From Legionellales bacterium (lineage in GTDB: Bacteria > Pseudomonadota > Gammaproteobacteria > Berkiellales > Berkiellaceae), in NCBI GenBank assembly GCA_002708265.1, contig PANA01000002.1, positions 124,001 through 188,000 on the forward strand: a stretch of 64,000 nt of DNA, written 5' to 3'. Shown one piece after another: positions 1 through 9,117 of the stretch. The notes under the pieces are model-generated. The model was not told the origin of the DNA, searched no databases, and was given only the letters and a program-made list of their open reading frames with translations. The translations under genes were made by a program, and so were the position numbers. How positions within the stretch are numbered: position 1 is the stretch's first letter; each line of letters begins with the position of its first letter.

Positions 1-52
1 AACAGCGGAAGAACTGGCGGAGCATTCTCATATCTTTTCATCGGATATGTAG
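1..52 (+). CDS. prmB: C-terminal end of probable PrmB (N5-glutamine methyltransferase), partial
   Basis: An open frame enters from the left edge and stops at TAG 50-52, just before aroC. Only about 16 residues are visible, starting TAEELAEHSHIF. PrmB methylates the GGQ glutamine of ribosomal protein uL3, and prmB commonly lies directly upstream of aroC in gammaproteobacteria; its C-terminal tail in that group is similarly polar. The call rests on position and a short tail, so it is tentative. Confidence 0.45.
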   Translation, partial: TAEELAEHSHIFSSDM

Positions 53-54
53 CC

Positions 55-1134
55 ATGTCTTCGAATACTTTTGGCCAGCTTGTAACGCTAACAACCTTTG
101 GTGAAAGCCATGGGAACTGTATTGGTGGTGTTCTCGATGGTTGCCCCGCAGGCCTTCATTTAGATGAAGCGCATTTGGCAAAAAAAATGTCAATGCGGCG
201 CCCTGGTCAAAGCTCTGTTACTTCCCCTAGGAGCGAAGCGGATCAAGTCAAAATTGTATCTGGCGTATTTGAGGGCATTACGACAGGAACCCCAATTGCT
301 TTTATCATTGAGAACACTAATGTTCGCTCTAAAGATTATGAGACGTTAAAGGCTTTATATCGACCGGGTCATGCTGATTGGGTGTATGAAATGAAGTACG
401 GTCATCGTGATTGGCGTGGGGGTGGTCGATCGAGCGCTAGAGAAACAGCGGTTCGAGTCGCTGCGGGAGCAATCGCTGAGCAGGTTTTAAATCAACTCGG
501 TGTCTATCTATATGGCGGTTGTGTTCAGATAGGCTCAGTAAAAGCGCATGACTTTAATTGGGATACGGTTATGGATAATCCACTTTATTGTCCAGATCCC
601 CATGCTGCTAAGGTGATGCAAGAATTAATAGAAGCAATAAAAGCTGAAGGTGATTCCATTGGGGGTAAGGTTAGAGTAGGGGCTAGCGGTTATCCTGCGG
701 GGTTAGGTCTTCCCCTATATCATAAGTTAGAGGCTGATATTGCTTCAGCTATGATGTCAATCAATGCGGTGAAAGCAGTGGAGATCGGTGACGGCTTTGA
801 GGTGGTTACTCAAAAGGGAAGTGAGCATCGAGATGAGATGTTGGATGAAAAGTCTTTCTTGTCTAATCATGCCGGAGGGATTGTCGGTGGAATTTCGACA
901 GGACAGCCAATTGAAGTATCTATTGCCGTTAAGCCGCCATCAAGTATTGCCGTTGAAGGTAAAACCTTCACAAAGGACCGTAAGCCTACAACTGTTTCGG
1001 TTAAAGGACGACACGATCCCTGCGTTGCCATTAGAGCAGTTCCGGTGGCTCAAGCAATGCTCGCTCTGGTGCTATTAGATCATTGGTGTTTAAGTTTTCA
1101 TAGTCAACCGTTAAAAAAGTCGACATCAAATTAA
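55..1134 (+). CDS. aroC: Chorismate synthase
   Basis: Cytosolic enzyme that converts 5-enolpyruvylshikimate-3-phosphate to chorismate, the last shared step of aromatic amino-acid synthesis, using reduced FMN. The family signatures are all visible: GESHG at residues 16-20, RPGHAD at 103-108 and RGGGRSSARET at 121-131. At 359 residues it has the usual bacterial length. It starts at an ATG two bases after the stop of the preceding frame, so the two are probably co-transcribed. The C-terminal tail (last 20 residues) is less conserved. Confidence 0.97.
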   Translation: MSSNTFGQLVTLTTFGESHGNCIGGVLDGCPAGLHLDEAHLAKKMSMRRPGQSSVTSPRSEADQVKIVSGVFEGITTGTPIAFIIENTNVRSKDYETLKALYRPGHADWVYEMKYGHRDWRGGGRSSARETAVRVAAGAIAEQVLNQLGVYLYGGCVQIGSVKAHDFNWDTVMDNPLYCPDPHAAKVMQELIEAIKAEGDSIGGKVRVGASGYPAGLGLPLYHKLEADIASAMMSINAVKAVEIGDGFEVVTQKGSEHRDEMLDEKSFLSNHAGGIVGGISTGQPIEVSIAVKPPSSIAVEGKTFTKDRKPTTVSVKGRHDPCVAIRAVPVAQAMLALVLLDHWCLSFHSQPLKKSTSN

Positions 1135-1143
1135 AAAGATATT

Positions 1144-1176
1144 CACAAAATCTGTGAAATACCTTGTGGATAACTG
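1144..1176 (+). repeat. Regulatory-region repeat, copy 1, with a perfect DnaA box
   Basis: A 33-base element that recurs with two mismatches at 1459-1491. It contains TGTGGATAA (1165-1173), the exact reverse complement of the DnaA-box consensus TTATCCACA. A second patch of similarity (about 1228-1243 against 1544-1559) keeps almost the same offset, and each copy sits about 114 bases before a start codon. This suggests duplication of a whole upstream region rather than of a short box. Confidence 0.8.
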
Positions 1177-1257
1177 CCTAAAACCTTCAATGAGGCTAGT
1201 AATGATGCGGTGTTTCTGATGTTGTATAAAAAATAGACAGTTTGGGAGTTTTAACTT

Positions 1258-1446
1258 ATGGAAGTTTTCTTGCAAGTTATTATCGCTGGAATCTGTGGGT
1301 TCTTAGTTTGGCGAATTTACAAAGTACTAAAGACTAACCCTGAACTTTTGTCTAAGGAAAATATGACTAAGAGTATTTCTACTATGGGAGTACTTGCTCT
1401 GATACTCATTGGCTTCGTTGCTATTATGGTTATGTCTCTAAGATAA
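1258..1446 (+). CDS. Small two-helix membrane protein of unknown function
   Basis: Encodes 62 residues and is not a family I recognise. Two hydrophobic segments (about residues 3-19 and 42-60) flank a short polar, lysine-containing loop, which predicts a helical hairpin in the inner membrane. A GGGAG ribosome site lies about ten bases before the ATG. It stands between aroC and asd, and DnaA-box repeats occur both upstream and downstream. Good start signals and a clean hydrophobic pattern favour a real gene. Confidence 0.7.
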   Translation: MEVFLQVIIAGICGFLVWRIYKVLKTNPELLSKENMTKSISTMGVLALILIGFVAIMVMSLR

Positions 1447-1458
1447 ATATTGTTTATG

Positions 1459-1491
1459 CACAATTTCTGTGAAATACCTTGTGGATAACTG
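1459..1491 (+). repeat. Regulatory-region repeat, copy 2, with a perfect DnaA box
   Basis: Second copy of the element at 1144-1176, 315 bases downstream of it, located upstream of asd. TGTGGATAA lies at 1480-1488. The DnaA-box core and the flank TCTGTGAAATACCT are identical in both copies, while the bases between this element and the start codon have diverged. Confidence 0.8.
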
Positions 1492-1571
1492 TTGGTTAAG
1501 CGCCGAGACCCCGCATTACAACAAGGCGTTTACAAGATTGGTTAAAAAATGAACAGTTCTAAGGATAGAAA

Positions 1572-2546
1572 ATGAAGTATGTCGTTGTTGGAGCAACAGG
1601 TCTTGTTGGTCAAGCGATGGTGGCGTGTTTACTACGGGCAGGAATACCCAGTAATGCGATTTCCTGTATAGCCAGTTTACGATCTGCAGGGAAGACGCTT
1701 TCTATCCTTGATACGGAGTTTATAGTTCAAGCCCTAGAGAAGTGGACATTTGGTGAGAATCAAATAGCACTGTTCTCAGCAGGGGGCGATATCTCTAAAC
1801 AGTGGGTACCAGTTGCGACTCAAGCAGGCGCCATTGTCATCGACAACAGTTCAATTTTTCGGTTAGATAAAGATGTCCCCCTGTTAGTGCCAGAGATCAA
1901 CCCTGAGTGTCTTGAAGCGGGTATCAAGCGCCGTTTAATTGCAAATCCAAACTGCTCAACGATCCAGCTGGTTGTGGCTCTGAAGCCGCTATTAGAAAAA
2001 TTTGGCTTAACCTCCGTTAATGTAAGCACTTATCAAGCCATTTCAGGTGCTGGCTCGCAAGCTGTTAATACCTTCAAAACAGGTTTAGTCAATCAAGGGG
2101 TATCCTTTTTAAATTGTCTTCCGAGTATAGATCTTCTCCAAGACAACGGCTATTCAAAAGAGGAAATGAAGGTTGTATACGAAACTCAAAAGATACTGGG
2201 TCTACCTACGCTTGAAGTAAATGTTACAGCTGTGAGAGTACCTATATTGAATGGCCATAGTGAAGCGGTTTCAGTTACCTGTGCTACTCCCGTCTCACTT
2301 GAAGAGTGTATAGAATGTTTACAAACTGGAGCAGGGCTTCAAGTATATACAGGTGGGAATATATTTACTGTAGGGCAGCTGGGGGATAATAATCCTCTCG
2401 TACACATCAGCCGAATCCGCAAAAGTCTATTCAACGATCACACTGTCCATTTTTGGGTTGTCGCAGACAACCTTCTCAAGGGGGCGGCTTACAATTCAGT
2501 CCAAATAGCAAAGCATCTTACAAATCAGTTGGTTGCCTCAAACTAA
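1572..2546 (+). CDS. asd: Aspartate-semialdehyde dehydrogenase
   Basis: Reduces aspartyl phosphate to aspartate semialdehyde with NADPH, the branch point to lysine/diaminopimelate, threonine and methionine. The Rossmann motif GATGLVG is at residues 7-13. The catalytic cysteine is C128 in NPNCST, the YQAISGAG active-site segment is at 154-161, and the substrate-site histidine is H229 in ILNGHSE. With the cysteine present it is the true enzyme and not the inactive Usg-like paralogue found at this locus in some relatives. At 324 residues it is slightly short for the family. An AAGGA ribosome site precedes the ATG. Confidence 0.95.
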   Translation: MKYVVVGATGLVGQAMVACLLRAGIPSNAISCIASLRSAGKTLSILDTEFIVQALEKWTFGENQIALFSAGGDISKQWVPVATQAGAIVIDNSSIFRLDKDVPLLVPEINPECLEAGIKRRLIANPNCSTIQLVVALKPLLEKFGLTSVNVSTYQAISGAGSQAVNTFKTGLVNQGVSFLNCLPSIDLLQDNGYSKEEMKVVYETQKILGLPTLEVNVTAVRVPILNGHSEAVSVTCATPVSLEECIECLQTGAGLQVYTGGNIFTVGQLGDNNPLVHISRIRKSLFNDHTVHFWVVADNLLKGAAYNSVQIAKHLTNQLVASN

Positions 2547-2643
2547 CGACTTATAGTCAAAAAGGTAACTAATGTTGCTATGTCATAATAAGTGCGTATC
2601 ATGTTGCCATTCGTTTAGGCTTAGGTGAAGTGCATTTGGCTGT

Positions 2644-2665
2644 CTCCTAGAGTCTTCTTTAGGAG
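2644..2665 (+). promoter_or_regulatory. Hairpin that hides an AGGAG ribosome-binding site
   Basis: Bases 2644-2652 pair with 2657-2665 to form nine base pairs (one G-U) closed by a TCTT tetraloop. The 3' arm contains AGGAG (2661-2665), the only good Shine-Dalgarno sequence ahead of the large gene that follows. There is no T-run after it, so it is not a terminator. The structure would be expected to restrain translation initiation, as RNA thermometers or ligand-controlled leaders do; which of these applies is not known. Confidence 0.6.
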
Positions 2666-2673
2666 TTTATAGA

Positions 2674-2730
2674 GTGTTAAGAAACGATAATACACGCGTC
2701 CTGCATTTGAGCAGTTTAAACAACTGTTGA
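2674..2730 (+). other. Short upstream frame (18 codons) overlapping the next start
   Basis: A GTG lies eight bases after the AGGAG at 2661-2665 and opens an 18-codon frame. The frame ends at TGA 2728-2730, which overlaps the TTG start of the following gene (TTGA). It could be a leader peptide that passes ribosomes to the next frame by coupling, or the true start of that gene separated from it by a frameshift. The downstream frame already looks protein-like from 2691, which keeps the second option open. Confidence 0.35.
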
Positions 2731-4946
2731 CGACATCTAATACAGTTCGATTAGGGGTGAGTGAGGTTGAGCGTATTTTTGGCTATCAGTGCCGTCAGTT
2801 CAGAACAGAGTTCGACAATTTAGGGGTCCACTTCGAGACTTTAGATTCTACATACTCTTCCTTGGTGAAGCTTTTAAAAGCAGCAGGGATACATGTTATT
2901 GTTTCAGGCCAAAATATTGCTCAGGGGCCTGCCCAAAAATCAATATTGCTTGACGGTGATGAGCCAGATTTGGTGCTTTCAAATGTTGCCTCATCAACAG
3001 TACAGGATAGCGAAGAGCATTTTTTCCAGGTTTATAACGCTTTGCCTTATATCAGTGCAGCAAGCCATGAAGCCGTTCAAAAAGAAGCACGGGCACTTTT
3101 GCTCACTCATGGAGAAAACAGCTTAGAGATAAGTGAGATTGTTCATGATGATTCGGTTGGTATTGAAGCCCGTCCTTTGTGCATGATAGATGACAGTATT
3201 TATACTGCAAATGCTCAGGAAATTTTAATTGGTGAAGCCGTTGATTTGCTTCCTGCTATACAACTAGATCATGTGCGAAAGCCGTGTCAGGACAAAATTA
3301 ATCATTTGGAAAATGCTCATAATGGTTGGGTTGTTGATAAAGCAAACACCCCCTGTTTACAAGACCAGTATTACAAAAGATTTGATAAGCCTCCTGTAGG
3401 TCCAGTTTTTGAATTATTTAAGTTTTTTGATGGTCAAGAGGTCCGTATTGTTATTGATGCTACCTATGTGGACAATAGTTCCTTGCAACGTTATACCAAA
3501 TTTTTGCAATCAGGTTTTTCTGAGAATCCAGGAGTAAATATGTTTAGTAGGCCGCAAGATCAAGATGGGCGAACAGGTGCAGATAATTTAGAAGGGACGG
3601 TTGATGGCCGCATACCTGAAGGTGAGCAGGAGAACTCTGCTCATGAAGATGATTCTTCGGCCAGTTCCTACGCTAGTTGGTCTGGCTCTTCAGTTCCAAA
3701 AGTTGGAGATACTGAGTTTGAGGAAGCTGCTCTTGCTGATGAAACTTTAACTGAAGGTGCACCAAGTGCAGAGGGCTTATCTTTTGAACTGTTAAATGGA
3801 GATACACAAGATGATGGGCAGTTTATAAACATGCCCAGTGAGGCAGATGCTGTTTTAGAAGCTTGGTTAAATACTGATCTTTCCTCGCTTGATATTGGCT
3901 CCAACGCTGTAGAATCTAGAGGTGAAATTGAAGCTGATCATGCCTCACATGAGACATTTTTGTCAGCTCCTACTGAGCAGCCAGCAGAAGCTGAGCTAGA
4001 TGAAGATGAAGTAGTTAAGGCGCCCCCCCTTTCTTACGCCCAAGCGGTTGCTCAAGATGCTTCAGCAAAACCTTTTGTGGGTGCACCAGGTGCGGCGCTT
4101 GATCAAGGCAATGAAGTTGAAGAAGATGCTGAACTAGAAGAAGATGCTGAACTAGAAGAACTTGGTCCTGGTTTGAATCCAACTCCAGCTGAACGTACTT
4201 TGAATTCTGATGTTGATTTGAAAGGATTATTCCCTGACGCGGATGAAGACACATTACAATTTATGCAGACGCTTGGCAATGAAGAGTATCCTGATTTCGC
4301 ATTAAGAAGAACTAATGAGGCGCCTGTATCCGATAATGCTAGTGAGCCAGACGAGTTTGATTCAATGGGCCATAGGTTTATGGTTTTAGGAAGAGTGAAG
4401 GGAGAGTTACACACTGGCGTTAGAGAGTACGAAAGAGTAGGTGTAACACAGGAGTTAGAAAATCGTGATGAGTCACCTGCAGTTGATTTAAACGCTATAA
4501 CCGAAGCAAGAGATGATCTCGTTTATACTCCATTAGTCGAAGGAGGCCGAGCGCCTTCACCTTTTGAAGAAGATTCATCTGGATGTGAAGTTAAGGTATA
4601 TCCTAGTACTCATTCAGTCAGATCAAGCATGAGGTTTGGAAATACTGATCTTGATGAAGGTGCAACCCTGGTGAGATCAGCACAAGAAAAGCTCAGTTTA
4701 ATGTTTGCTGCGCTTGGAGCTGAATTTAGGAACGCCGATACTAGGTTATCCCCTGAAGCTGAAAATCCTCTACACCAAGGTTCTGCCTTGTTATCAATGT
4801 ACAGAGAAGAGGCTTCACTAGGACGCTCCAGAGGACATCAGTCTTTTGATCAGCAACGGTTGAGACAAGGGCGTCGTCAAGGAGTAACAAAAGAAGCAGA
4901 TGCAACCGAAGAGCTGGTTGTTAAGCCACATTTCCTCCGAAAATAA
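2727..4946 (+). CDS. Large acidic protein of unknown function at the fimV locus
   Basis: Encodes 739 residues and is not recognised. It has no signal peptide, membrane segment or LysM domain, so it is not FimV although it occupies fimV's usual slot between asd and truA. Residues 1 to about 260 look globular. The rest is acidic, rich in Ser, Glu and Asp and probably disordered, with a tandem EEDAEL repeat near residues 470-485. A basic stretch precedes the end. The TTG start lacks its own ribosome site, and the frame has an in-frame stop at 2688-2690, so the N-terminus is uncertain. An effector or scaffold role is possible but unsupported by any domain. Confidence 0.75.
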   Translation: MTTSNTVRLGVSEVERIFGYQCRQFRTEFDNLGVHFETLDSTYSSLVKLLKAAGIHVIVSGQNIAQGPAQKSILLDGDEPDLVLSNVASSTVQDSEEHFFQVYNALPYISAASHEAVQKEARALLLTHGENSLEISEIVHDDSVGIEARPLCMIDDSIYTANAQEILIGEAVDLLPAIQLDHVRKPCQDKINHLENAHNGWVVDKANTPCLQDQYYKRFDKPPVGPVFELFKFFDGQEVRIVIDATYVDNSSLQRYTKFLQSGFSENPGVNMFSRPQDQDGRTGADNLEGTVDGRIPEGEQENSAHEDDSSASSYASWSGSSVPKVGDTEFEEAALADETLTEGAPSAEGLSFELLNGDTQDDGQFINMPSEADAVLEAWLNTDLSSLDIGSNAVESRGEIEADHASHETFLSAPTEQPAEAELDEDEVVKAPPLSYAQAVAQDASAKPFVGAPGAALDQGNEVEEDAELEEDAELEELGPGLNPTPAERTLNSDVDLKGLFPDADEDTLQFMQTLGNEEYPDFALRRTNEAPVSDNASEPDEFDSMGHRFMVLGRVKGELHTGVREYERVGVTQELENRDESPAVDLNAITEARDDLVYTPLVEGGRAPSPFEEDSSGCEVKVYPSTHSVRSSMRFGNTDLDEGATLVRSAQEKLSLMFAALGAEFRNADTRLSPEAENPLHQGSALLSMYREEASLGRSRGHQSFDQQRLRQGRRQGVTKEADATEELVVKPHFLRK

Positions 4947-4958
4947 TCTGTGCCAATG

Positions 4959-4986
4959 AAAAAGCTGCCTTTTGGCAGCTTTTTTT
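4959..4986 (+). terminator. Rho-independent terminator
   Basis: AAGCTGCC and GGCAGCTT form a stem with a TTTT loop, followed by a run of T (4980-4986). It ends transcription of the acidic protein gene before truA. Confidence 0.9.
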
Positions 4987-5049
4987 GTGGATGAAAATCA
5001 CCCTGTTATATGTTAGATTACTTAGTCTGTTTCAGCTCGGAGAACTGAT

Positions 5050-5901
5050 GTGCTAACCAGTAGAATTGCCGCTCTTGTAGAGTACGACGGCACTGTATTC
5101 AATGGATGGCAGACCCAGCAGAAAGGGGCCTTTATCGAGGATTTTCTCGTTAATTCAATATCAAAAGTTGCAGATGCACCCATATCAATAGTTGCAGCAG
5201 GTCGGACTGATAGTGGTGTACATGCAAGTGGCCAGGTTATCCATTTTGATACCTTTGCTGAGCGTAGGCCCTATAGTTGGTTATGTGGGATAAATACGCA
5301 TCTTCCCAGCGCTATTCGGGTTCGGTGGATAGGAACAGTAACTAGTGACTTTCATGCACGCTATAGCGCATTAGCAAGACGATATCGGTATCTTATTTAT
5401 AACTCACCAACTCCTAGTGCTTTTTTAACTACACAGTGTACCTTTGAGCGAACAAACCTTGATGTTGAGGCTATGTCCAAGGCAGCGCAGTTTTTAGTCG
5501 GTGAGCATGATTTCTCAAGTTTTAGGGATAGTCAGTGTCAGTCTGTTTCACCGAACAGGCACGTTTTTGCATGTGATGTTGTTCGATCTAATGATTTTGT
5601 TGTCATAGATATAACGGCTAATGCCTTTGTCCATCATATGGTTAGAAATATTGCAGGCAGTTTGCTAGCTATAGGAAAGTCAAAAAAAGAGGCTGACTGG
5701 TTAAAGAGTGTCCTTGAGGCAAGAGATAGGCGTGTAGCAGGGATAACGGCATCTCCAAACGGTCTATATTTAGTAAAGGTGTATTATCCATCAGTATTTG
5801 GGGTAATAGATCATGAAATCGGCCCGTATTTTCACCCAGGACAAAGGTGTCCGGCGCCTTGTGATACGCGTATAATACCCGAAAGGAAAAAGGAGGCCTG
5901 A
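5050..5901 (+). CDS. truA: tRNA pseudouridine(38-40) synthase
   Basis: Isomerises uridines 38, 39 and 40 in the anticodon stem-loop of tRNAs. The catalytic aspartate is D54 in GRTDSGVHA, and the [10 protein letters not shown] segment typical of the second half is near residues 193-202. The GTG start has a GGAG site seven bases upstream. Its 283 residues are slightly more than the usual 260-270 because of a C-terminal extension. It stops one base before accD. The trpF gene that separates truA from accD in many relatives is absent. Confidence 0.95.
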   Translation: MLTSRIAALVEYDGTVFNGWQTQQKGAFIEDFLVNSISKVADAPISIVAAGRTDSGVHASGQVIHFDTFAERRPYSWLCGINTHLPSAIRVRWIGTVTSDFHARYSALARRYRYLIYNSPTPSAFLTTQCTFERTNLDVEAMSKAAQFLVGEHDFSSFRDSQCQSVSPNRHVFACDVVRSNDFVVIDITANAFVHHMVRNIAGSLLAIGKSKKEADWLKSVLEARDRRVAGITASPNGLYLVKVYYPSVFGVIDHEIGPYFHPGQRCPAPCDTRIIPERKKEA

Positions 5902-5902
5902 C

Positions 5903-6790
5903 GTGAGCTGGTTAGATAAGTTATTCCCGTCGCGGCGAATATCAACTACTTCAAAGCGTAATATTCCCGAAGGGTTGTGGATGAAGTGTGACGCTTGCGA
6001 CGCTGTGTTGTTTCGTGCGGAATTAGAGCGCAATTATCATGTGTGTCCTAAATGTGATCATCATTTGAGAATAGATGCTAGAACACGATTAGCACAGCTG
6101 ATTGATGAGGGGTCAGGTACTGAATTAGGGGCTGAGTTAGAACCTAACGATCAACTTAAGTTTAAAGATACTAAACGTTATAAAGATAGAATTTCAGCAG
6201 CGCAAAAAAATACGGGCGAGAAAGATGCCATTGTTGTTGAGCAGGGGCGTATCCATAACCATGCGATCGTTATAGCGGCTTTTGAATTTGGATTCATAGG
6301 TGGCTCGATGGGGTCTGTTGTAGGCGAGCGGTTTGTACGTGGTGTTGATACAGCAATCGAATCACAGTCTCCTTTTGTCTGTGTTGCGACTTCGGGAGGG
6401 GCTCGTATGCAAGAGTCTCTTATCTCCTTAATGCAGATGTCTAAAACTTCAGCAGCACTTGCTCGTTTGCGTGATGCAAAACTTCCTTATATTTCAGTGA
6501 TGGTAGATCCTTGTATGGGCGGTGTTTCTGCTTCATTGGCAATGCTTGGTGATGTCAATATTGCAGAGCCTAAAGCGCTAATCGGATTTGCAGGACCTCG
6601 AGTTATTGAACAAACCGTACGTGAGACGTTACCAGAAGGCTTCCAGCGTAGTGAGTTTCTCCTAGAGCATGGAATGATAGATATGATTGTTCATCGTCGT
6701 GATCTAAAGAACACAATAAGTGATATATGTGCAAAGCTTATGAAGCAGCCTAGATGGTTTGAGCCAAGTAACACGGAGAGTGAGGAATGA
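5903..6790 (+). CDS. accD: Acetyl-CoA carboxylase carboxyltransferase subunit beta
   Basis: Forms, with AccA, the carboxyltransferase that moves CO2 from biotin to acetyl-CoA to make malonyl-CoA for fatty-acid synthesis. The N-terminal zinc ribbon is intact with C29, C32, C48 and C51. The crotonase-like core carries the TSGGARMQE segment. The GTG start has a strong AGGAGG six bases ahead. Its 295 residues match the family. It overlaps folC by four bases (ATGA), which indicates translational coupling. Confidence 0.97.
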   Translation: MSWLDKLFPSRRISTTSKRNIPEGLWMKCDACDAVLFRAELERNYHVCPKCDHHLRIDARTRLAQLIDEGSGTELGAELEPNDQLKFKDTKRYKDRISAAQKNTGEKDAIVVEQGRIHNHAIVIAAFEFGFIGGSMGSVVGERFVRGVDTAIESQSPFVCVATSGGARMQESLISLMQMSKTSAALARLRDAKLPYISVMVDPCMGGVSASLAMLGDVNIAEPKALIGFAGPRVIEQTVRETLPEGFQRSEFLLEHGMIDMIVHRRDLKNTISDICAKLMKQPRWFEPSNTESEE

Positions 6791-8007
6791 TCTTGCCTGA
6801 GTCTATCTCTAATGAGTGGCAGTCTTGGATAGATGGGCTTGTTTCTAAAGGGATACGATTAGGGTTGGATAAGCTTGAGGACATTGCTCAAAAGTATCAC
6901 TTAACTCAATTCACTTGCCCGGTGATTATCGTTGCTGGAACAAATGGAAAAGGAAGCTGCGTCAGAACGCTGGAGGCTATTTATGCTTCCGCTGGCTACA
7001 AGACTGCAGTGACAAGCTCTCCACATATTTTTGAATTAACAGAGCGCATTCGATTTAATGAAAAACCTATTACAGCTGCGGCGTTTGAGGCTGCTGCTGT
7101 AATAGCACGGTCTATCGCTGAAGACGCCTTAACATATTTTGAATTTTTGACGCTGCTGTCTCTAATAGCGATTAAAGACTATGATCCTGATGTTGTTATA
7201 TTAGAAGTTGGCTTGGGCGGTCGACAAGACGCAATGAATGTTGTTCAATCAGATGTTTCTATCATCACAAATATTGATTATGACCATCAATCCTTTCTAG
7301 GGCATACCCTCGAAGCAATTGCCAGTGAAAAGGCAGGCATTATTCATGAAAATCAGATTGCCTGCGTTATTACTCAAGAATCAAAGCAGCTATCAATAAA
7401 AGAACAAGCAAATGCAGTGTCTGTTCCTTTGGTTGAAGCCCCGATTACTTCGTTTGAGACACATTTAAATAAGGTAGCGGTTAGTGCTGCGTTAGCAGCT
7501 ATTAAATGCTTGCAAGCTCGATTATCGGTTCCAGATCACTGTATGGCTATTGCAAAAAGCGTTCAGCTTTTTGGTAGAGGAACAATTATTGAAACTGAAA
7601 ATGGCTCAAAGGTATGGTTTGAAATAGCGCACAATCCTGCCAGCTGCTCATCACTGGCTCATAAAATATGTTATGACTTCAGGCCGGACTATATTATTTT
7701 TAATGCCTACAAAGACAAAGATATATTAAATATGATTGCGCCTTTTAAGTCACTGAGGTGTCGTTGGATAGTCCCCAAATGTCCTGAGGATGGACGTATT
7801 TCAGAAACAGCATCACTAGTGTGTCTTCTTAAGGAAGAGGGGTTTGATGCAACAGCTGTTGATAGACCCGAAGAGGCACTAAAACGAGTTTTTTCATCGA
7901 CGCATGCGTCATCCATTCTTGTTTTCGGTGGTTTTGTTGTGGTGACGGAACTTCTTAAAGCCCTAAATTGCATTACCAAAAGGACTGAGTCATGCACCAT
8001 CAGCTAA
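6787..8007 (+). CDS. folC: Bifunctional folylpolyglutamate / dihydrofolate synthase
   Basis: Adds glutamate to dihydropteroate and to folates. The ATP-binding loop GTNGKGS is at residues 51-57, followed by the TSSPH segment of the Mur-ligase fold and later the conserved lysine region (SEKAGI). The start overlaps the accD stop. It is 406 residues, a little shorter than the 420 or so of E. coli. The 3' end overlaps the SPOR-domain gene by 16 bases. Confidence 0.94.
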   Translation: MILPESISNEWQSWIDGLVSKGIRLGLDKLEDIAQKYHLTQFTCPVIIVAGTNGKGSCVRTLEAIYASAGYKTAVTSSPHIFELTERIRFNEKPITAAAFEAAAVIARSIAEDALTYFEFLTLLSLIAIKDYDPDVVILEVGLGGRQDAMNVVQSDVSIITNIDYDHQSFLGHTLEAIASEKAGIIHENQIACVITQESKQLSIKEQANAVSVPLVEAPITSFETHLNKVAVSAALAAIKCLQARLSVPDHCMAIAKSVQLFGRGTIIETENGSKVWFEIAHNPASCSSLAHKICYDFRPDYIIFNAYKDKDILNMIAPFKSLRCRWIVPKCPEDGRISETASLVCLLKEEGFDATAVDRPEEALKRVFSSTHASSILVFGGFVVVTELLKALNCITKRTESCTIS

Positions 8008-8582
8008 AAGAAAGACTATTCGGTGGGGTCGTTATTGTAGCTTTGGCGATTGTATTTATACCCATGCTCTTCGATCAATCTATACCAAAAGAGGTTAGTC
8101 CATACTCTTCATTACCAGAAGCGCCTGACTGGTCAGAAGAAAATGATATCACTGTCCCTGAACATTGGATTGCTTCGGAGCAGGAGTCACAAGATAAAGA
8201 CAAAACAGTGATCTATAATCTTGCGAAGAATCGAATAAGGACGACAGACCTTAATGAGCAGCCTCAAAATAATGTTCCTGCCTCGCCAACACACGAGGCC
8301 GCAAAACAAAAAATTGAACCTGAAGCAGTTATTAGAAAAGTGTGGGCAATACAGTTAGCCTCATTTAACGAAGCGGATAATGCTGAAGATTTGGCGCAGG
8401 AATTGCGCATGAATGGTTATCCAGCATATACAACAAAAGCTAAACAAGCAGATAAAGAAACAATGCGAGTCATGGTAGGGCCAGAGATTGACAAAAGGGA
8501 AGCGCAAAACCTAAAGAGTGTTTTGAAGACGCGCTTTAATCTAGAAGGGATCGTGGTGCCTTATGATCCTGTATCAGGGTAG
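7992..8582 (+). CDS. dedD: SPOR-domain membrane protein, DedD type
   Basis: Small cell-division-associated protein. One N-terminal membrane helix (about residues 10-26) is followed by a polar, probably disordered linker and a C-terminal SPOR domain (about 116-190, beginning VWAIQLASF). SPOR domains bind glycan strands lacking stem peptides at the division septum. The position between folC and cvpA is the classical dedD position and supports the name. Confidence 0.85.
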   Translation: MHHQLKERLFGGVVIVALAIVFIPMLFDQSIPKEVSPYSSLPEAPDWSEENDITVPEHWIASEQESQDKDKTVIYNLAKNRIRTTDLNEQPQNNVPASPTHEAAKQKIEPEAVIRKVWAIQLASFNEADNAEDLAQELRMNGYPAYTTKAKQADKETMRVMVGPEIDKREAQNLKSVLKTRFNLEGIVVPYDPVSG

Positions 8583-8590
8583 GGAAACTT

Positions 8591-9115
8591 ATGCATATTT
8601 TAGATACCGCTTTTTGTGTGCTAATTGGATTGTCAGCTATTATTGGAATATGGCGAGGTTTAGTAAAAGAAACAATCGCACTTTTAACATGGATTCTAGC
8701 TATATTTTTAGCTCTTGAATGGCAAGATGAAGCGCTTTTAATTTTGCCTGAAATCAGTTCTAAGTCGCTGTCTTCTGTACTGGCATTTTTAACGATTTTT
8801 ATCGGAGTTTTTATTTTAGGACTGGTTATCCGTTTTCTCATTCGCTGGCTGATTGTCAGTTCGGGATTAAGTCCAGTTGATCGTGTTTTAGGCAGTGTTT
8901 TTGGAGTTTTAAGAGGATTGCTAATTATTGCGGTATTAGCCGCATTAGGTGAGATTACGCCCTATACTATTGATTGGGGTTGGGAAAAATCTGTCATTGT
9001 TGATAGAGTCTCTCCGCTTACCCAATGGATGCAAACATATTTCCACACGGATGAGGATGAGCCTGTGGCCATTAGTGGCTTGTTTCAACTAAGTAGTTAT
9101 GTAAGAGGAAATTAA
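8591..9115 (+). CDS. cvpA: CvpA family membrane protein
   Basis: Inner-membrane protein of 174 residues with about four hydrophobic helices and the family-typical IGIWRGLVKE segment near the N-terminus. CvpA was named for a role in colicin V production and is linked to envelope stress and purine-operon context. It lies between dedD and purF as in many gammaproteobacteria, with only two bases between its stop and the purF ATG. Confidence 0.9.
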   Translation: MHILDTAFCVLIGLSAIIGIWRGLVKETIALLTWILAIFLALEWQDEALLILPEISSKSLSSVLAFLTIFIGVFILGLVIRFLIRWLIVSSGLSPVDRVLGSVFGVLRGLLIIAVLAALGEITPYTIDWGWEKSVIVDRVSPLTQWMQTYFHTDEDEPVAISGLFQLSSYVRGN

Positions 9116-9117
9116 TC

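Noticed and set aside
2572..2628. An 18-codon Cys-rich frame (four Cys) with AAGG ahead of its ATG, in the asd to acidic-gene gap
   Set aside because: It is too short to separate from chance, and the bases overlap no conserved feature. It could be a leader peptide but I cannot support it.
4015..4414. Long minus-strand frames inside the acidic protein gene
   Set aside because: They mirror the GAA/GAT-rich coding repeats of the plus strand, and their Ser/Leu-rich content is typical of shadow frames.
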